From contig NZ_MCRI01000013.1 of NCBI RefSeq assembly GCF_001720165.1, positions 1 to 64,000 of the forward strand: a DNA stretch of 64,000 nucleotides. The letters run 5' to 3'. Below, one piece after another: positions 28,492 to 38,776 of the stretch. The notes under the pieces are model-generated. The model did no database searches. It was given only the letters and a program-made list of their open reading frames with translations, and was not told where the DNA came from. This DNA comes from Methylophaga muralis. Lineage in GTDB: Bacteria > Pseudomonadota > Gammaproteobacteria > Nitrosococcales > Methylophagaceae. Both the position numbers and the translations under genes were made by a program. Each line of letters opens with the position of its first letter. The first letter of the stretch is position 1.

Positions 28492-29250
28492 CTAATTTGG
28501 GTTTGTTGAGATTATAGTTAGATTCTGCAGACGTCCAACATACAACGCAGTCGCGCCTGCAACAGCCACCGGAATAATCAGAAAATTCAGAATCGGAATC
28601 ATCGTCGCGCCCAAAGTAGTCATGCCAAAACCCAAAGCCAATGATCGTTTTTTTCTGAGCAATTCTCTTTGTTGTTTAAAGCCCATTAAATGATTTCCCA
28701 ATGGATAATCATGATAATCAAGCGCTAATGTCCAGCTGGAAAAGAACAGCCATAACAACGGTGCTATAAGATTAATACCTGGAATCCATGACAGGATAAA
28801 TAGCGGAATCATCCATTTCAGCAGATAGGCCAATTTGCGTAATTCGTTAAAAATCATCCGTGGCGTATCAGCAATTAATTGCCAAAAGGTTTGTTCTGGT
28901 GGAGGTTGATTTGAAAGGCGTTTTTCAACTGCTTCAGCCAATAAACCATTGAATGGGGCTGCAACAATATTGGCGAGAATGGAAAAGGTAAAAAACACAA
29001 TTAACACAATCAAAATCGCAAACAATGGCCAAAGGATCCACATTAAGGCATTGGATAACCATTCCGGTAACCAGGTTGGTGTTAATTGAGTCATCCAGTA
29101 ATCAAATTGGCTGATGCCAAACCAGATAGCGCCAGCAAATAACAAGGTGTTTATCAGAATTGGAATGAAGGCGAATCGCCGCACACCAGGTTGATTGATT
29201 AACTTGAAACCGCTTAACAAATAACGCGAACCTTGAATGAAATCGCCCAT
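28492..29250 (-). CDS. cysZ: sulfate transporter CysZ
   Basis: Inner membrane protein that imports sulfate for cysteine synthesis. 252 aa, matching E. coli CysZ (253). The start MGDFIQGSRYLLSGFKLINQPGVRRFAFIPILIN is family-typical. Hydrophobic helices flank APFNGLLAEAVE, and the later ALDYHDYPLGNH segment is highly conserved in CysZ. It begins 11 bp after the FGGY kinase stop, so it is probably transcribed with queF and the kinase. Confidence 0.93.
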   Translation of the reverse strand: MGDFIQGSRYLLSGFKLINQPGVRRFAFIPILINTLLFAGAIWFGISQFDYWMTQLTPTWLPEWLSNALMWILWPLFAILIVLIVFFTFSILANIVAAPFNGLLAEAVEKRLSNQPPPEQTFWQLIADTPRMIFNELRKLAYLLKWMIPLFILSWIPGINLIAPLLWLFFSSWTLALDYHDYPLGNHLMGFKQQRELLRKKRSLALGFGMTTLGATMIPILNFLIIPVAVAGATALYVGRLQNLTIISTNPN

Positions 29251-29261
29251 ATATCAATACC

Positions 29262-30539
29262 TTACTGAAATAATTTAAGACCATCTTTTGCAAGTAATGC
29301 ACTTCCGTAGGCTGTATCAGTGTGTTGTACTGGTTTGAAAGGCACGTCTATCAATGATTGGCGAAGTTGAGTCCACACAGCATTTTTTGCACCGCCACCG
29401 ACACTGCGTATTGAGGTTAATGGCGTCTTGCTTAATTGCTGCAGACATTCATATCCAGCTTTTTCAATTCGAGCAATTCCAGATAGTAAACCATATAAAA
29501 ACAGATGGTCCTCTGCCGGGCGTGGATGCATGCGCGGGGGAGAATCCGGATCCGCTATTGGGAAACGTTCACCGGGTTTTAGCAATGGATAATAATCTTC
29601 GACTGGCATTTGCAAATCAATTTTCTGACTTAAAGCGACTAATTGCTCATCACTGAAATAGTGCCTTAACACCACACCACCAGAATTGGATGCACCACCA
29701 CATAACCAGCGATTGCCAATCTTATGACTGTATATGCCACGTTTGGCATCAAACACCGGACTCTGACAGACAAGCTTTAATACCAGCGTTGAGCCGAGTG
29801 AGGTGACTGCATCACCTATCTTATTGGCACCAGTTGCAATAAAAGAAGCAAGGCTATCAGTTGTTCCTGCTTTGATAAGAGGAGGTGTAGATTGTTTGAG
29901 TCCGAGAGCTTTTATGACTGATGTTGATAATTCGCCAATCACCGTGCCTGGGGTTACCACTTGCGGTAAAACATGTAATGGCGTTAGTGCGCTTAACCAA
30001 TCAGGCCAACAATTGTTGGTTACATCAAAGCCTGATTTAAGTGCATTGTTGTAATCGGTAAAACCAGGTTTGGCACCTAATTGAATGGCCAGCCAGTCTG
30101 CCTGATGCAATAGAAAATAGTTTGCTGGCAATGCAAATAAGCGTTGCAAATAGACTAGTTTGGCAAGGCCACTGCTGGGCCCATTTGCGGCGGATTCTGC
30201 CGGAGCAAGTTTAGCAATATCTTCGCTAGCCTCAATGGCTTGCTGATCGTTATACATCAGCATCTCACTTAATGGATGTCCATCAAAATCACACAACATC
30301 ACTGATCCGGAAGTGGCATCAATGCTGATGGAGTCAATATCTAACTCAGACAGTTGGCTTAGCAAAGTTTTTAACGTGTTGAAAAGAAATTGGGACTGTT
30401 GTTGGGGCGATGGATAGGATTTTGACGAGGCGGGGAAGCTTTGTTCGGTTTGGGCAATAATACTGGCCGATTTATCAATGGCGCAGACCCGGCACCCGGA
30501 GGTGCCGAAATCAATGCCAATCCATGCGCTGTCGCGCAT
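29262..30539 (-). CDS. FGGY-family carbohydrate kinase (D-ribulose kinase-like)
   Basis: 425 aa, short for the FGGY family (usually about 480-540). The ATPase-fold phosphate-1 motif is GIDFGTSGCRV. ISIDATSGSVMLCD and AGTTDSLASFI are the substrate and phosphate-2 regions, and SVGGGAKNAVWTQLRQ is the adenosine motif. The compact size and motifs recall the D-ribulose/xylulose kinases of cyanobacteria and plants, but the sugar cannot be assigned with certainty. It lies between queF (3 bp) and cysZ (11 bp), with no sugar pathway genes nearby. Confidence 0.85.
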   Translation of the reverse strand: MRDSAWIGIDFGTSGCRVCAIDKSASIIAQTEQSFPASSKSYPSPQQQSQFLFNTLKTLLSQLSELDIDSISIDATSGSVMLCDFDGHPLSEMLMYNDQQAIEASEDIAKLAPAESAANGPSSGLAKLVYLQRLFALPANYFLLHQADWLAIQLGAKPGFTDYNNALKSGFDVTNNCWPDWLSALTPLHVLPQVVTPGTVIGELSTSVIKALGLKQSTPPLIKAGTTDSLASFIATGANKIGDAVTSLGSTLVLKLVCQSPVFDAKRGIYSHKIGNRWLCGGASNSGGVVLRHYFSDEQLVALSQKIDLQMPVEDYYPLLKPGERFPIADPDSPPRMHPRPAEDHLFLYGLLSGIARIEKAGYECLQQLSKTPLTSIRSVGGGAKNAVWTQLRQSLIDVPFKPVQHTDTAYGSALLAKDGLKLFQ

Positions 30540-30542
30540 GTT

Positions 30543-30932
30543 TTATGGAAGATGAACAGGTGTCGGGGCAACCCAACCTTCTTTACGGTATTCAGCAACG
30601 ACATTGGTGTAGACACCACCACGCACATTAAAGATACCAGTGACACGCATAAAGCGTGGTGCAGTTGCTGCGACCAAATCAGTAAGAATTTGGTTGGTCA
30701 GTTTTTCATGAAAACCGCCTTCTTCACGATATGACCAGAAATACAGTTTCAGAGATTTCAGTTCAACGCATTTTAGATCGGGTACATAATCAATTTTAAT
30801 CGTGGCAAAATCCGGTTGACCGGTTTTCGGACACAGGCAAGTAAATTCAGGTGTTTCGATGTGGATGGTATAATCCCGCTCCGGTACAGCGTTATCGAAG
30901 GTTTCCAGTTGTTTGCTTGGTAGCGTAGACAT
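30543..30932 (-). CDS. queF: NADPH-dependent 7-cyano-7-deazaguanine reductase QueF, type I
   Basis: Reduces preQ0 to preQ1 in queuosine biosynthesis. 129 aa, the short unimodular type rather than the 280-aa E. coli type. The catalytic cysteine lies in [15 protein letters not shown]. The QueF motif [14 protein letters not shown] binds NADPH. The substrate glutamate region FHE follows. It is the first gene of a minus-strand run with the FGGY kinase and cysZ and is divergent from zipA, with 59 bp between them. Confidence 0.95.
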   Translation of the reverse strand: MSTLPSKQLETFDNAVPERDYTIHIETPEFTCLCPKTGQPDFATIKIDYVPDLKCVELKSLKLYFWSYREEGGFHEKLTNQILTDLVAATAPRFMRVTGIFNVRGGVYTNVVAEYRKEGWVAPTPVHLP

Positions 30933-30991
30933 AGGTAATCTCTAACAGTTAACAAAACCGTTATTATCCCTGAGTTGGTAGATTTAATTAA

Positions 30992-33737
<2,746 letters not shown>

Positions 33738-34781
33738 ATGAGTGCAGTTGCTGATGCCATCAAAAAAGTCGCGACCGGTCCCCATCTGAGTAAAGATCTC
33801 AGTCTGGAAGAAAGTCGTGAAGCGATGCGAGAGATCCTGTCAGGTGAAGTTGATCCAGTAAGAATGGCAGTGATGTTAATTGCACTTCGAATGAAACGTG
33901 AAACCGATGAAGAAAATTTGGGCTTGCTTTTAGCCATGCAGGAAAAGACCGGGCAACAAACTCTGAATGTTGAAAACGTCATGTTGCTGTCAGATCCTTT
34001 TAACGGGTTTAGTCGTCATTGTCCGATCGCAGCATTTTTGCCAGCAGTTATGGCAGCCTGTGGATTACCGGCTTTATCTCAGGGTGTGTATGAAATGGCA
34101 CCGAAATTTGGTGTTACTCACGCCCAGGTTCTAGAAGCCGCAGGGGTGAATGTTCGAATGAGTGTTCCTGAAGCTGTTGAGCATTTAAACAATGCCGATA
34201 TCGGCTGGGCTTATCTGGATCAGGCTATTACTACACCGAGTTTGTTTGCTCTGCAGGATTTGCGCCGCTTGATGATTAAACGCCCAAGCTTGGCGACACT
34301 TGAAAAACTGGTGATGCCAGTTAAAGCTAAAAAGACCCATCTGCAAATTGGCTTTGTGCATAAAGCTTATCCACCTGTGCTGGCTTATCTGGCTAAACAA
34401 AGTGGCTTTGACAGCGCATTAATCGTACGTGGGCTGGAAGGTGGTATTGTGCCGACCTTGCGGGAAGCTTCGGATAATTTTTTATTGATAGATGGTGCGT
34501 TAAAACCATGCTCTCTGGATCCGCAGGCATTTGGCGTAAGTCAACAAACCCGCGGAGTGATGCCTGATCAAGAACAACTGACAGCAGCAGAATCTGCACA
34601 GCGTGGTCTGGCTGCCCTGCAAGGGGAAAAAGGCGTGGCCTATGATTTATTGGTCTATGGCACGGCCATGGCCTTATGGCATTGCGGCCTGTTTAAAGAG
34701 CAAATGGCAGCAGGTGATGCGGTCAGAAATGTTCTGGATTCTGGTAAAGCTTTTGCTGTTTTTGAACAAGGTAAAAAATGA
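33738..34781 (+). CDS. TrpD2/YbiB-type DNA-binding glycosyltransferase-fold protein
   Basis: 347 aa with the anthranilate phosphoribosyltransferase fold: an N-terminal helical domain (SLEESREAMREILSGEVDPVRMAVMLIALRMKRET) and a nucleoside phosphorylase-like core. The TrpD glycine-rich PRPP loop is not conserved (DPFNGFSRHCP), so it is not tryptophan pathway TrpD. E. coli YbiB, the characterised relative, binds nucleic acid and is LexA-controlled. Here the ATG follows the ligA stop without a gap, consistent with a DNA repair or nucleic acid role. It overlaps yjbQ by 4 nt. Confidence 0.86.
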   Translation: MSAVADAIKKVATGPHLSKDLSLEESREAMREILSGEVDPVRMAVMLIALRMKRETDEENLGLLLAMQEKTGQQTLNVENVMLLSDPFNGFSRHCPIAAFLPAVMAACGLPALSQGVYEMAPKFGVTHAQVLEAAGVNVRMSVPEAVEHLNNADIGWAYLDQAITTPSLFALQDLRRLMIKRPSLATLEKLVMPVKAKKTHLQIGFVHKAYPPVLAYLAKQSGFDSALIVRGLEGGIVPTLREASDNFLLIDGALKPCSLDPQAFGVSQQTRGVMPDQEQLTAAESAQRGLAALQGEKGVAYDLLVYGTAMALWHCGLFKEQMAAGDAVRNVLDSGKAFAVFEQGKK

Positions 34782-35197
34782 TGATTCTGCAACAGCAATT
34801 ACAATTTGAATTGAAAGGTCGCAGTACTCTCAATATCACTGATGAAGTCGCAAAAATTGTTGCTGCGTCAGGAATCACTACGGGTACCTGCCATGTGTTT
34901 GTGCAACACACCAGCGCTTCTTTGATGATATGTGAAAATGCTGATCCCGATGTCAGACGGGATCTTGAAACCTTTATGCAACACATTGTTCCGGATGGTG
35001 ATGCTATGTTTTTGCATCAGGATGAAGGCCCGGATGATATGAGTGCTCATATCCGTACCGTGTTGACCAATCCGGACTTAGTCGTCCCTGTCAGTAATGG
35101 CAAATGCGCACTGGGTATCTGGCAGGGCATTTATTTATGGGAACATCGCACTCACCGCCAGCAGCGTCGGGTAATTATTACAGTACAAGGTGAATAA
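34778..35197 (+). CDS. yjbQ: YjbQ family protein (UPF0047, secondary thiamine-phosphate synthase)
   Basis: 139 aa, single-domain UPF0047 fold. Conserved segments are HVFVQHTSASLMICENADPDVRRDLE, DEGPDDMSAHIRTVL and CALGIWQGIYLWEHRTHRQQR. The two histidine-containing segments are the presumed active site. E. coli YjbQ has weak thiamine-phosphate synthase activity; the physiological role is not settled. The start codon overlaps the previous stop as ATGA. Confidence 0.92.
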   Translation: MMILQQQLQFELKGRSTLNITDEVAKIVAASGITTGTCHVFVQHTSASLMICENADPDVRRDLETFMQHIVPDGDAMFLHQDEGPDDMSAHIRTVLTNPDLVVPVSNGKCALGIWQGIYLWEHRTHRQQRRVIITVQGE

Positions 35198-35199
35198 TA

Positions 35200-35730
35200 A
35201 TGAATGAAGAATTTGAACAGGATCACCTTGATGAGGAATTTGATTGGTCTTCGATTCCCAAGAGTAAATCACGTATTAAACGTGAGCTTGATGAACTGAA
35301 AAAATTAGGCGAGGACTTGATTGATTTGCCTAAAAAAGATTTATTAAAGCTGGAACTGGACGAAGATTTAACTGAAGCCGTGATCAACGCCCAATCCATG
35401 AGCAAAGGCGCCTTAAAACGTCAGAAAGGTTATATCGGAGGCATCATTGCTCGACTGGATCATGAAGAAATTCAGCAGAAACTGGATCAGCTTAAACAAC
35501 CGCTGCAGGCACAAACCAACCACTTTCACCAATTGGAAAAATGGCGTGATCGTTTGTTGGTTGAAGACGATACGGTGATGGCGGAGTTACGCGAGCAATT
35601 TGAAGATTTTGATAACCAACATGTGAGGCAGCTGGTGCGTAATGCAAAGCAGGAAGCCGCCAAACAACAGCCACCAAAATCGGCTCGTTTACTGTTTAAG
35701 TATCTCCAACAGTTACAGCAAAATCAATGA
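35200..35730 (+). CDS. darP: ribosome maturation protein DarP (YjgA, DUF615)
   Basis: 176 aa, highly charged and helical. Family landmarks are the acidic start, SKSRIKRELDELKKLGEDLIDLP, INAQSMSKGALKRQKGYIGGIIARLD and the C-terminal HVRQLVRNAKQEAAKQQPPKSARLLFKYL. DarP binds late 50S precursors and helps active-site assembly. It begins 2 nt after yjbQ and is the last gene of the zipA-ligA-trpD2-yjbQ-darP run. Its end overlaps the convergent sensor kinase by 7 nt. Confidence 0.92.
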   Translation: MNEEFEQDHLDEEFDWSSIPKSKSRIKRELDELKKLGEDLIDLPKKDLLKLELDEDLTEAVINAQSMSKGALKRQKGYIGGIIARLDHEEIQQKLDQLKQPLQAQTNHFHQLEKWRDRLLVEDDTVMAELREQFEDFDNQHVRQLVRNAKQEAAKQQPPKSARLLFKYLQQLQQNQ

Positions 35731-37076
35731 TCGATTAGCTCAATCAGAAAGCAAGCACCGCCTAGATAACTTGGCTGTACACTGATTTTTCCTTGATAAG
35801 CTTCAACAATATCACTGGCAATGGCCAAGCCTAATCCCTGACCTTCAATCTGGGTGTCTATGCGATTGCCGCGTTTGATAATATCAGCGCTGGCATGCGC
35901 GGGCACTCCAGGGCCATCATCCTCGATACGCACGACAATTCTGCGATCTTGCTGACGTAATACGATGTTGACCTGATGGTTACAGTATTTAAAAGCGTTT
36001 TCCAGCAGATTACCCAGCAGTTCGTACATGTCGCCTTCATCGGCATGCAACATGGCATCTCGTTCAATTTCACATTGAGTATGAATGTTCTTGCTTTGAT
36101 AGACTTTTTTCAGTGAGTTCATCAGTTTATTGATGATTTCTCCAATCGATACTGGTGCCAGAAGGTTACTTTTACCCTCAGTGGCTGCACGTTGTAGTTG
36201 ATAGTCGACTAAAGCGTTGATACGGTCTAATTGCTCTTCGCCCGTCAATTTGCAGGCGACCACATCATCACAACTTTCCAGCTCAGATCTTAACAATGCT
36301 AAAGGTGTTTTCAGGCTATGAGCCAGATCGGCCAGTGAATTTTTGTAGCGTTGCCGGCGAGATTGCTCGTGATCAAGCAGGTTGTTGATATTGCGGGTGA
36401 GCTGTTGCAGTTCGCTAGGATAATCATCCCCCAAACGCTGTTGTTTACCGGATTCAATCGCATGTAGATCAGCAGCGGCTTTATGCAGTGGTTGCAAACT
36501 CCAGCGGAGAATTAACCATTGTGCAATCAGTAACATCAAACCAGTACCGCCCAACCAATACCAAAGATTTAACTGAAATTCGTCAATTTGTGCTTCCAGC
36601 ATGTGCTGGTCTTCAGAAACATTTATGGTGTAATCAAAATGCTCGCCATCGTCATTTTCCCAAACGATACCGAAGGCCAGATTTTGTAATTTCATGCCAT
36701 TATCAAGATTTATCTGACTATATAACTGTTCAGATGGGCCGGGGTGATAGGGAAGAGCGAGAAACAATCCGATAACCGAGGGCGATTGCCAGACAATGGT
36801 ATCGCCACTGGTAATCTGTGCGTAAAGACCGGAATTAGGAATGGAAAACTTTGGTTCTGCCAGCTTATCCTGCATGATTAATTTGCCGTCATGACTCATT
36901 TCTGCAGCAGTAAGCAGGGTGTAGACATAGTTCAATAAACGCTGTTTCTGCGCCGTCTCGGCATTGCCGGCAAAAGCATTAAATAAACTGAACGCCGAGA
37001 TTCCCAGAAAAGCACTTAATACCAAAGTTACGGCGATTAACTGGCGATTGGTCAGTGACAGAGTGAATTTATTCAC
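35724..37076 (-). CDS. sensor histidine kinase, PhoQ-like
   Basis: 450 aa. Membrane helices at about 13-35 and 172-190 enclose a periplasmic sensor domain of about 135 residues. HAMP-like linker about 190-240. The phospho-accepting H253 lies in LADLAHSLKTPLALLRSE, the H-box form typical of PhoQ. The N box is ELLGNLLENAFKYC, with DDGPGV and GQGLGLAIASDIV as the G boxes. It overlaps its response regulator by 8 nt. The signal is not known; the sensor domain lacks the long acidic patch of E. coli PhoQ, although it is rather acidic around WENDDGEHFDYT. Confidence 0.9.
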   Translation of the reverse strand: MNKFTLSLTNRQLIAVTLVLSAFLGISAFSLFNAFAGNAETAQKQRLLNYVYTLLTAAEMSHDGKLIMQDKLAEPKFSIPNSGLYAQITSGDTIVWQSPSVIGLFLALPYHPGPSEQLYSQINLDNGMKLQNLAFGIVWENDDGEHFDYTINVSEDQHMLEAQIDEFQLNLWYWLGGTGLMLLIAQWLILRWSLQPLHKAAADLHAIESGKQQRLGDDYPSELQQLTRNINNLLDHEQSRRQRYKNSLADLAHSLKTPLALLRSELESCDDVVACKLTGEEQLDRINALVDYQLQRAATEGKSNLLAPVSIGEIINKLMNSLKKVYQSKNIHTQCEIERDAMLHADEGDMYELLGNLLENAFKYCNHQVNIVLRQQDRRIVVRIEDDGPGVPAHASADIIKRGNRIDTQIEGQGLGLAIASDIVEAYQGKISVQPSYLGGACFLIELIDH

Positions 37077-37746
37077 GAGGCAACGTTAATCGGTAACCAC
37101 GGCCGCGAAGGGTTTCAATGGGGTTTAAAGATTTATCCGGATCCAACTTATTACGCAGCCGTTTAACAAATACTTCGATGACATTGCTGTCACGATCCTG
37201 ATCCTGTTCATAAATGTGATCTGTCAGTTCAGTTTTAGAAATGACTTCACCGGCATGCAGCATTAAATAATGTAATAACCGGTATTCAAATGCCGTCAAA
37301 TCAATAGCAATTTGATTAACCATGACTTGCTGTGATGCAGGATTCAGTTCTACCGGACCACAGCGCATCGTGGAGTTTGTCCACCCAGCCGCACGGCGAG
37401 CTAAAGCATTTAACCGCGCCAATAACTCTTCAAAATGAAAGGGTTTGACCAAATAATCATCTGCACCGGCTTCCAGACCTTCAACCTTGTCTTGCCAACG
37501 GCCACGAGCCGTCAAGATTAAAATGGGAAAGGTAATATTTTGTTCACGAAGCTTTTTTATAACCTCGATGCCGGAAAGTTTTGGCAGGCCAAGATCAATA
37601 ACGGCGACATCGTATGGATATTCTGAGCCCAGATATAATCCGTCTTCGCCATCCGCACTCATATCAACAGTAAGTTGTTGTTGACGTAAATGCTGGCCTA
37701 TCTGTTCACGTAGTTGGGGTTCATCTTCGATTAATAAAACACGCAT
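37069..37746 (-). CDS. OmpR/PhoP-type response regulator
   Basis: 225 aa. The receiver domain (about 1-118) has acidic pocket ED at 7-8, phospho-acceptor D51 (VIDLGLP), the switch Thr in ILTARG and the lysine in DDYLVKPF. The winged-helix DNA-binding domain (about 128-222) includes DLTAFEYRLLHYLMLHAGEVISKTEL, RDSNVIEVFVKRLRNKLD and TLRGRGYRL. It lies between a PepSY protein (3 bp) and the sensor kinase (overlap), forming one operon. Confidence 0.95.
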   Translation of the reverse strand: MRVLLIEDEPQLREQIGQHLRQQQLTVDMSADGEDGLYLGSEYPYDVAVIDLGLPKLSGIEVIKKLREQNITFPILILTARGRWQDKVEGLEAGADDYLVKPFHFEELLARLNALARRAAGWTNSTMRCGPVELNPASQQVMVNQIAIDLTAFEYRLLHYLMLHAGEVISKTELTDHIYEQDQDRDSNVIEVFVKRLRNKLDPDKSLNPIETLRGRGYRLTLPRE

Positions 37747-37749
37747 AAA

Positions 37750-38040
37750 TTATTGCATTTGATATCCGGTATCCCGATCCAGTCGGTAGGTCTTTACCTT
37801 ACCATTTTGATGCAATACTTTGACGCGAAAAATTGTATGGTTTTGATATTGCTCTTGATCGACGGATAAAACCCGGCCACCCGATTCAACCTGAGCCAGT
37901 TCTGCGGCCGTTTTTTTAGTCAATGGTAGAGCGATATCATTAATGCTGGTTCCGGCTTCCGCTTCCGGCGGTAAGTGATCGCTATACCCTGATAACGGTA
38001 AGGTGAGAATCATTATTAGCAGATACCAGGAAAATTTCAT
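37750..38040 (-). CDS. exported PepSY-domain protein of the PhoPQ-like operon
   Basis: 96 aa with a signal peptide (about 1-20). A single PepSY domain (about 30-95) follows: LTKKTAAELAQVESGGRVLSVDQEQ, then a strand pattern ending FRVKVLHQNGKVKTYRLDRDTGYQMQ. PepSY domains are extracytoplasmic and often accompany peptidases or sensors as ligand-binding or inhibitory parts. It is the first gene of the two-component operon, with a good AAGGT ribosome site, so it may modulate the sensor kinase or be a feedback target. That role is inference. Confidence 0.85.
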   Translation of the reverse strand: MKFSWYLLIMILTLPLSGYSDHLPPEAEAGTSINDIALPLTKKTAAELAQVESGGRVLSVDQEQYQNHTIFRVKVLHQNGKVKTYRLDRDTGYQMQ

Positions 38041-38064
38041 GTAATAACCTTAGTTTTATTGTGC

Positions 38065-38087
38065 TTGTTATGGTTGGATAATAACAA
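38065..38087 (-). promoter_or_regulatory. inverted repeat TTGTTAT-N9-ATAACAA in the PepSY-PhoPQ promoter
   Basis: A perfect 7-bp inverted repeat (38065-38071 with 38081-38087), 25-47 bp before the PepSY ATG. Read on the minus strand, TTGTTA can serve as -35, with CACAAT 18 bp on as -10, so the repeat would overlap the polymerase site. No T-run follows, so it is a candidate operator rather than a terminator of the cytochrome gene. Confidence 0.45.
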
Positions 38088-38110
38088 ACTGCGAGCAGTC
38101 AGTGAATGCA

Positions 38111-38506
38111 TTATTTTGGACCCTGTTCTGGCATTACGGGTCCGATGGCGTTGTCCGCACGTGCACGTAAATAGCTATAGAGTTGTTCACGACCATTGAC
38201 GATCTGGGGATTATCTTGAAAGCCGGGCATGATGCCTGTCCGGCCTTTTTTTCCTTTAAACAAAACCTGCATGAATTCTTCTTTAGAAGCTTGATTCAGG
38301 CTATTTGCTAAATTAGGTCCTGCAAGTCCTTGGGCGAATGTGCCATGACAGCGAGCACACCAGTTTCGATAAAGTAAATATCCACGATAGGTTTGCGGAT
38401 CCAGTTTATTTCCCTCAGTGACTTTATAGCCAGCCTGAGCCTGGGCTGGCTCAAACCACAAGCCAAAACAGCAAAAAAACACGAAAACTGTAAAACGTAA
38501 ATTCAT
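38111..38506 (-). CDS. periplasmic class I cytochrome c
   Basis: 131 aa with a signal peptide (about 1-23, ending AQA) and one haem site, C50-x2-C53-H54 (CARCH). The distal Met ligand is probably M93 in TGIMPGF. It is a small soluble monohaem cytochrome, similar in layout to electron acceptors of quinoprotein or other dehydrogenases, but no dehydrogenase is nearby and the partner is unknown. It is encoded upstream of the PepSY operon, separated by 70 bp. Confidence 0.9.
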   Translation of the reverse strand: MNLRFTVFVFFCCFGLWFEPAQAQAGYKVTEGNKLDPQTYRGYLLYRNWCARCHGTFAQGLAGPNLANSLNQASKEEFMQVLFKGKKGRTGIMPGFQDNPQIVNGREQLYSYLRARADNAIGPVMPEQGPK

Positions 38507-38776
38507 AACGGCTTATCGACCATCTAAATAAATACAATCTGGTGAGCTTAGCATGACATTATCTAGAACAGACCCAGCATGGTTGAGAACAATCTTATTT
38601 TGGGAATAGTTACTGTTAAATATTCGAGAGAATGGCGTTGGGGAAACATAGCCGATCTGACTTATAGTGCAGCGGTATTTTGGCATGGCGCAAACCCCAC
38701 TCATCGAAATGAAATTCAGGGTAGCAATATTTAACTGAACTGATACTGAATGGCTATGAAATTTAAGGATGAATTT

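Noticed and set aside
38513-38704. 63-codon open frame on the minus strand between the cytochrome c and hrpA genes
   Set aside because: No recognisable domain, no ribosome site, and composition unlike the neighbours; the 270-bp gap is treated as non-coding.
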